Positions 59,985 to 64,000 of a DNA stretch of 64,000 nt are shown in pieces. How positions within the stretch are numbered: position 1 is the first letter of the stretch; every line of letters begins with the position of its first letter. Source of the stretch: Streptomyces wuyuanensis (GTDB lineage: Bacteria > Actinomycetota > Actinomycetes > Streptomycetales > Streptomycetaceae); NCBI RefSeq assembly GCF_900103455.1, contig NZ_FNHI01000010.1, forward strand, positions 1 to 64,000. Reading direction: 5' to 3'. Position numbers and translations under genes: made by a program. The notes under the pieces are model-generated. The model was not told the origin of the DNA and made no database searches. It saw nothing but the letters and a program-made list of their open reading frames with translations.

Positions 59985-60283
59985 TGGCACTCCCGGTGGT
60001 GTGGTGCTGAAGGCGGTTCCCTCAGCGTACCCGCCCGAAAAATCTACGCGCATAGATATACGGAGAACGCGAAGGGAAAATCCAGGGAAAAACCGCGCCG
60101 ACCCATTGCGGAGGACACGCGGATGCAATTGGCTGGGCTTCCCAATGCGACGCCGCCCGCTGTACAAAGGAATACAGCGGAAAGCAGCATTGACCCCGCA
60201 ACAGCCGGAATACCGGATTCGCCCCGCGTCAGCACTGACCTGTACTGACCCGCACGGCGGACCGCAGGAAAGGACCGATATCC
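59985..60283. promoter_or_regulatory. divergent purS/lsr2-type promoter region
   Basis: 299 bp with an AT-rich patch (60036-60100, AAAAATCTACGCGCATAGAT). The hairpin CCGCTGTA/TACAGCGG is at 60157-60180, and a TTGACC -35-like hexamer lies near 60187-60192 facing the Lsr2-type gene. AT-rich DNA is the preferred target of Lsr2 proteins, so autoregulation is plausible. Confidence 0.45.
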
Positions 60284-60613
60284 GTGGCGCAGCGCGTAGT
60301 GGTGACGCTCTTCGACGACATCGACGGCGGAGCGGCGGCGGAAACGGTTTCGTTCGGGCTGGACGGGAAGTCGTACGAGATCGACCTCAATCGCGCCAAT
60401 GCAAAGAAACTGCGCACCGCCCTCGCGCCCTACATGGCGGCCGGACGCAAGGCGGCGAAGCACGCCGGCCGGGCGCACAAGGAGTACCGGCGCACCGACC
60501 TCGCCCCCGACCCGGCCGCCGTCCGCGCCTGGGCCCAGTCCAACAAGATGGACGTGCCGGCCCGCGGCCGGATCCCCAAGCGCGTGTACGAGGCCTTCCG
60601 CGAGGCGAGCTGA
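60284..60613 (+). CDS. Lsr2-family nucleoid protein
   Basis: 109 residues from GTG 60284. The N-terminal dimerisation strand region is MAQRVVVTLFDDIDGGAAAE with DGKSYEIDLNRANAKKLRTA. The C-terminal DNA-binding part has AVRAWAQSNKMDVPARGRIP with the minor-groove RGR. Lsr2 silences AT-rich, often horizontally acquired genes. Streptomyces carry two paralogues; this location fits the secondary one (LsrL), as I recall. Confidence 0.93.
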   Translation: MAQRVVVTLFDDIDGGAAAETVSFGLDGKSYEIDLNRANAKKLRTALAPYMAAGRKAAKHAGRAHKEYRRTDLAPDPAAVRAWAQSNKMDVPARGRIPKRVYEAFREAS

Positions 60614-60669
60614 ACACCCGCCCGCACGGCGGGAGAAGAGCCAGCGGACCGGTGCCGGCGGGAATCGAG

Positions 60670-60700
60670 TTGCGCTGCACCCCCGCTGGTGGGCTACAGT
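60670..60700 (+). promoter_or_regulatory. promoter of tRNA-Gly (TCC)
   Basis: TTGCGC (60670-60675) and TACAGT (60695-60700) with 19-bp spacing, the same layout as at 45725. Confidence 0.45.
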
Positions 60701-60749
60701 CTGGATCACGCCGAGGGGCGAGGCCGGAAGGCCGGACCTCACGGAGCGT

Positions 60750-60821
60750 GCGGGTGTAGTTCAGTAGTAGAACAGCCCTCTTCCAGAGGGAAGGCGCAGT
60801 GTGCAATTCCTGTCACCCGCT
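60750..60821 (+). tRNA. tRNA-Gly (TCC)
   Basis: A 72-nt cloverleaf. Anticodon TCC is in CCCTCTTCCAGAGGG. Acceptor GCGGGTG pairs with CACCCGC. Short D-loop. CCA is not encoded. Confidence 0.93.
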
Positions 60822-60900
60822 CCGCACCACGTACCGACCACCTCGGTGGATCAGGTAGAGTGGTGAACGCACCGCCCAGTGAGAGCTGAGCGGGAGCAAT

Positions 60901-60973
60901 GCGGACGTGGCTCAGTTGGTAGAGCATCACCTTGCCAAGGTGAGGGTCGCGAGTTCGAATCTCGTCGTCCGCT
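60901..60973 (+). tRNA. tRNA-Gly (GCC)
   Basis: A 73-nt cloverleaf. Anticodon GCC is in CACCTTGCCAAGGTG. Acceptor GCGGACG pairs with CGTCCGC. A TAGAGT -10-like element at 60856-60861 could give it its own promoter. Confidence 0.95.
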
Positions 60974-60980
60974 CGGAATG

Positions 60981-61009
60981 AAGGCCCCGGTCATTCGACC
61001 GGGGCCTTC
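60981..61009 (+). terminator. terminator of the tRNA-Gly pair
   Basis: AAGGCCCCGGTC pairs with GACCGGGGCCTT (60981-61009) eight bases after tRNA-Gly (GCC). Confidence 0.75.
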
Positions 61010-61049
61010 GTCGTGTTCACCCTCCTCTTCCCCACGCCGCCTGCCGGGA

Positions 61050-61082
61050 CTGACATTTGTCATGCGCGCTGATGACAGTGCG
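61050..61082 (+). promoter_or_regulatory. operator/promoter of the ABC exporter operon
   Basis: The palindrome TGACATTTGTCA (61051-61062) is followed by GATGACAGTG (61071-61080), about 40 bp before the ABC start. It suits a binding site for the response regulator expected to pair with the DesK-type kinase downstream. Inferred. Confidence 0.5.
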
Positions 61083-61120
61083 CACTGCCGACGGCCCCGG
61101 CCCGGCGGAACGCTGGAGCC

Positions 61121-62053
61121 ATGAACACCGATGGGCACGTGATCGAGGCAGCCGGACTGCGCCGCAGTTACCGCGGCGGGTTCGAGGCTGTGAGCGGAAT
61201 CACCTTCTCCGTGGGGCGCGGCGAACTGTTCGCGCTGCTCGGGACGAACGGCGCCGGCAAGACCTCCACCGTGGAACTCCTGGAAGGCCTGGCCGCACCG
61301 AGCGCCGGCACCGTGCGGGTCCTCGGCCACGACCCGTACCGCGAACGGGCCGCCGTACGGCCCCGGCTCGGGGTCATGCTCCAGGAGGGCGGCTTCCCCT
61401 CCGACCTGACGGCCGTCGAGACGGTCCGGATGTGGGCCGGATGCACCAGTGGCGCCCGCCCCGCGGCGGAGGCGCTGGAACTCGTCGGTCTCGGCGGGCG
61501 GGCCGGCGTACGGGTCAAGCAGCTGTCCGGCGGCGAACGGCGCAGGCTCGACCTCGCGCTGGCCCTGCTCGGCCGGCCCGAGATCCTCTTCCTCGACGAG
61601 CCGACGACCGGGCTCGACGCCGAAGGACGCCGCGACACCTGGGAATTGGTCCGGGAACTGCGGGCCGCCGGCACGACCGTGCTGCTGACCACGCACTACC
61701 TGGAGGAAGCGGAGAGCCTCGCAGACCGGCTGGCGATCATGCACGCCGGACGGATCGTCGCCACCGGCACCCCCGACGAGGTGACCGCCTCGCGGCCGTC
61801 CCGCATCCGCTTCGTCCTGCCGCCGGAGGTGCCCGCCTCCCGGCTGCCGCTCACGCTGCGGGCCGCCGCGGACGGGCAGCGCGTCGAGATCCGCACTCAT
61901 GAACTCCAGCGCTCGCTCGGCGAGCTGCTGCGCTGGGCCGACGAGTCCGGCGTACGGCTCGAGCACCTCGACGCCCGCTCTGCCTCGCTCGAGGAAGCGT
62001 TCCTGGAGATCGCCCGCCCGGGCACGGACACGGAACTGGCAGGTGTCCTGTGA
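61121..62053 (+). CDS. ABC transporter ATP-binding protein
   Basis: 310 residues. Walker [19 protein letters not shown], signature [14 protein letters not shown], Walker [17 protein letters not shown]-loop TTHYLEEAE. The C-terminal extension (about 225-310) is typical of drug/Nod-type exporter ATPases. It powers the permease encoded next, whose start overlaps by four bases. Confidence 0.93.
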   Translation: MNTDGHVIEAAGLRRSYRGGFEAVSGITFSVGRGELFALLGTNGAGKTSTVELLEGLAAPSAGTVRVLGHDPYRERAAVRPRLGVMLQEGGFPSDLTAVETVRMWAGCTSGARPAAEALELVGLGGRAGVRVKQLSGGERRRLDLALALLGRPEILFLDEPTTGLDAEGRRDTWELVRELRAAGTTVLLTTHYLEEAESLADRLAIMHAGRIVATGTPDEVTASRPSRIRFVLPPEVPASRLPLTLRAAADGQRVEIRTHELQRSLGELLRWADESGVRLEHLDARSASLEEAFLEIARPGTDTELAGVL

Positions 62054-62919
62054 ACACGAACACGGCGAACACCAACACCCCGAACCCCGGTCCGGCGGTC
62101 ACGAACACGGAGAACCCCGTGGCGGCGGCTCCGGCCGGGTCCCGGGCGGGGGCCGGGACCACGCCCGCAGGGCGGCTGGCCGCGCTGGGCCGGGCCGAGT
62201 TGACCCTGCTGGTACGGAACCGGACCGCGCTGTTCGTCGCCCTGCTCATGCCCGTGGCGATGGTCGGCGCACTGCGCGGGACGCTCGGCGGGATGGACCT
62301 CGCGGGAGCCGGTCTGAGCATCCAGCAGGCCCTCGTGACCGGAGGCGTCGGCATGGTGCTGATCCTCGTCGTCTACCTCAACCTCACCTCGGCCTTCGTG
62401 GCGCGGCGCGAGGAACTGGTGCTCAAGCGGCTGCGTACGGGCGAGGTGTCCGACATGGAGATCATCGCCGGCACGGCGCTGCCGGCCGCCGCGCTCGCGA
62501 TCGCGCAGAGCGCGCTGGTGGTCGTGGCCGGGGTCGTGGTCCTGGGCGCCGACGGCCCCCGGCGGCCCGAACTCCTCGTCGCCGGGACTCTGCTGGGCAC
62601 CGTCGTGATGACGGCCCTGGCCGCCGCGACCTCCGCGATCACCCGGACCGTGGAGAGCGCTCAGATCACCACCCTGCCGCTGTTCATGGTCTCGGCGGGC
62701 GGCTCGGGGCTGTTCATCCCGCTCGACGTGCTGCCGGAACGGGTCGCCTCGGTGTGCGAACTGCTGCCGATGACCGGTGTGATGCGCCTCGTGGAGGCCG
62801 GGGTGGCCGGCGGTGCGGACGCGGCGCAGCTCACCGGCGCGGCGCTCAACGCGCTGGCCTGGACCATGATCTCGGTGTTTGCTGTGCGACGGTGGTTCCG
62901 ATGGGAGCCGCGGCGCTGA
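62050..62919 (+). CDS. ABC-2-type permease
   Basis: 289 residues. A disordered Asn/Thr/Pro-rich N-terminus (about 1-45), then about six transmembrane helices ([55 protein letters not shown] and others). With the preceding ATPase it forms an ABC-2 exporter; substrate unknown, antimicrobial peptides or lipids being typical. The start GTG overlaps the ATPase gene's stop. Confidence 0.9.
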   Translation: MNTNTANTNTPNPGPAVTNTENPVAAAPAGSRAGAGTTPAGRLAALGRAELTLLVRNRTALFVALLMPVAMVGALRGTLGGMDLAGAGLSIQQALVTGGVGMVLILVVYLNLTSAFVARREELVLKRLRTGEVSDMEIIAGTALPAAALAIAQSALVVVAGVVVLGADGPRRPELLVAGTLLGTVVMTALAAATSAITRTVESAQITTLPLFMVSAGGSGLFIPLDVLPERVASVCELLPMTGVMRLVEAGVAGGADAAQLTGAALNALAWTMISVFAVRRWFRWEPRR

Positions 62920-62945
62920 GGACGGGGAAGATCGGGGGTGCCCGG

Positions 62946-64000
62946 GTGCGGGTACGGGGCTGGAGCGGCCGCAGCGGGCTCGCCAAGGTGGATCTCTACA
63001 CACGCGGCACCGTGTACCTCCTCATCTGGGTGGCGCTGCTCGCGCTCACGCTGCTGATGCTGACCCGGCCCGTGCGCCTCGGCGCCCACCCCGTCGTGGC
63101 CGTCGGCGCCCCGCTGCTGGCGCTGGCGAACGGTGTGGTCTCCACGCTGCTGGCGCGACGCGCGATGGACGCCTACCTGGGGCAGGGCCCGGTCCCGCGG
63201 AGGCTGGTGTTCCGGGCCGCGGTCGTCGCGGCTCTGGCGACCGGCACCGCACTGTGGCTGGCGGCGACGGTCGGCATGGAGGGGATGCTGCCCATGGCGC
63301 TGTCGACGGCCCTGGTCCCGTTCGTGACGGGGCACTGCCTGATCGTGCGGCGACGGACGACGGTGCTGCTCCACGCGGGCGTGCTGGCCCTGCTGGCCGT
63401 GCTGGTGCCGCTGACCGGCCGGGGGACCGCGGAGACCCTGTTCACCCTCGGGACCGTCGCATTCACGATCGGCTGGCTCGCCTTCACCGCCCGTATCTCG
63501 ATGTGGGTCCTCGCGGTGATGTGGGAGCTGCGCGAGGCCCGCGACGTGCAGGCGCGGCTCGCGGTCGCGGAGGAACGGCTGCGGTTCGGCCGTGATCTCC
63601 ACGACGTACTGGGCCGCAATCTCGCGGTGATCGCGCTGAAGAGCGAACTGGCCGTACAGCTCGCGCAGCGCGGCGGCGAAGGCCCCGCGCTGGAACAGAT
63701 GACCGAGGTGCAGCGCATCGCACGGGAGTCCCAGCGCGAGGTCCGGGACGTCGTACGCGGCTACCGGGGCGCGGATCTGCGGACCGAACTGGACGGAGCC
63801 CGGGGAGTGTTGGGTGCGGCGGGGATCCGCTGCACGATCGGGTCGCCGGAGGCGGGACCGCCGGCCGACGGCCTGCCCGTGGAGATCCAGTCCGCGCTCG
63901 CCTGGGTCGTCCGCGAGGCCACGACGAACGTGCTGCGCCACGGGGAGGCGGAGCACTGCGCCATCGGCCTCACGACGACGTCCGGCGCCGCGGTGCTGAC
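62946..64000 (+). CDS. DesK-type sensor histidine kinase (cut by the right edge)
   Basis: The open frame continues past 64000. About five transmembrane helices (LIWVALLALTLLMLTRPV onward, to about residue 185) precede a HisKA_3 dimerisation helix with phospho-acceptor FGRDLHDVLGRNLAVIALKS. The ATPase N-box is VVREATTNVLRHGEAEHC. It should sense the membrane or the exporter's substrate and phosphorylate a NarL-type regulator, expected just beyond the window. GTG 62946 (GGGGG upstream) was chosen; ATG 62901 overlaps the permease but lacks a ribosome-binding site. Confidence 0.88.
   Translation, partial: MRVRGWSGRSGLAKVDLYTRGTVYLLIWVALLALTLLMLTRPVRLGAHPVVAVGAPLLALANGVVSTLLARRAMDAYLGQGPVPRRLVFRAAVVAALATGTALWLAATVGMEGMLPMALSTALVPFVTGHCLIVRRRTTVLLHAGVLALLAVLVPLTGRGTAETLFTLGTVAFTIGWLAFTARISMWVLAVMWELREARDVQARLAVAEERLRFGRDLHDVLGRNLAVIALKSELAVQLAQRGGEGPALEQMTEVQRIARESQREVRDVVRGYRGADLRTELDGARGVLGAAGIRCTIGSPEAGPPADGLPVEIQSALAWVVREATTNVLRHGEAEHCAIGLTTTSGAAVL

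Overview
The window is high-GC actinobacterial DNA, almost certainly a Streptomyces chromosome. It has GTG starts, an intact bldC, a TTA (bldA-type) codon in a developmental-type regulator, an Lsr2 paralogue, valine dehydrogenase, and the purS-purQ-purL and purF-purM gene sets. From memory the gene order resembles the S. coelicolor core region around SCO4073-SCO4122, read in reverse; this was not checked by alignment. I see no prophage, IS element or CRISPR array.

Layout. 1-586: leader and promoter zone of a leftward rRNA operon whose 16S gene lies off the left edge. 587-9579: a divergent MarR regulator/MFS pump pair, a PAS-PP2C-HATPase phosphatase, a type II NADH dehydrogenase, a TetR regulator, and a one-polypeptide sigma factor/zinc-finger anti-sigma/membrane/NPCBM protein. 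9640-20278: an asparagine-synthetase-like protein with a degenerate ATP loop, a TTA-containing TPR regulator, L-2-hydroxyglutarate oxidase-type enzyme, trmB, a PrsW-type protease, a LytM/M23 peptidase behind a c-di-AMP (ydaO) riboswitch, and a membrane PP2C phosphatase. 20418-23559: a decay zone with three broken genes between initiator tRNA-Met and tRNA-Lys genes. 23763-31829: four tandem secreted FG-GAP/VCBS-repeat proteins, one frameshifted and one carrying a trypsin-like domain without its catalytic His.

32050-45867: a DEAD-box helicase with an RGG/RDR-rich repetitive tail, a lipoprotein, a crcB remnant beside a 9-bp tandem repeat, a small zincin, a metallophosphoesterase, tRNA-Glu/Asp/Phe, a CcdA-DsbA redox pair with a secreted neighbour, HrpA, and a second identical tRNA-Asp. 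45991-56616: a DUF6274-type protein, bldC with a strong terminator, a hypothetical, vdh, a DUF3073 protein, purM-purF, a META-domain lipoprotein, an MDMPI-type protein, a SnoaL-like protein, and an ArsR-like/M23 operon. 56727-64000: purL-purQ-purS, the Lsr2 paralogue, two tRNA-Gly genes, and an ABC exporter operon running into a DesK-type histidine kinase cut by the right edge.

Most of the window is housekeeping and developmental core. The most unusual parts are the sigma-anti-sigma-carbohydrate-binding fusion, the FG-GAP protein array, the ATP-loop-defective asparagine-synthetase homologue, and three places where genes are broken by frameshifts. Clustered frameshifts can also be assembly errors, so those calls need read-level confirmation.
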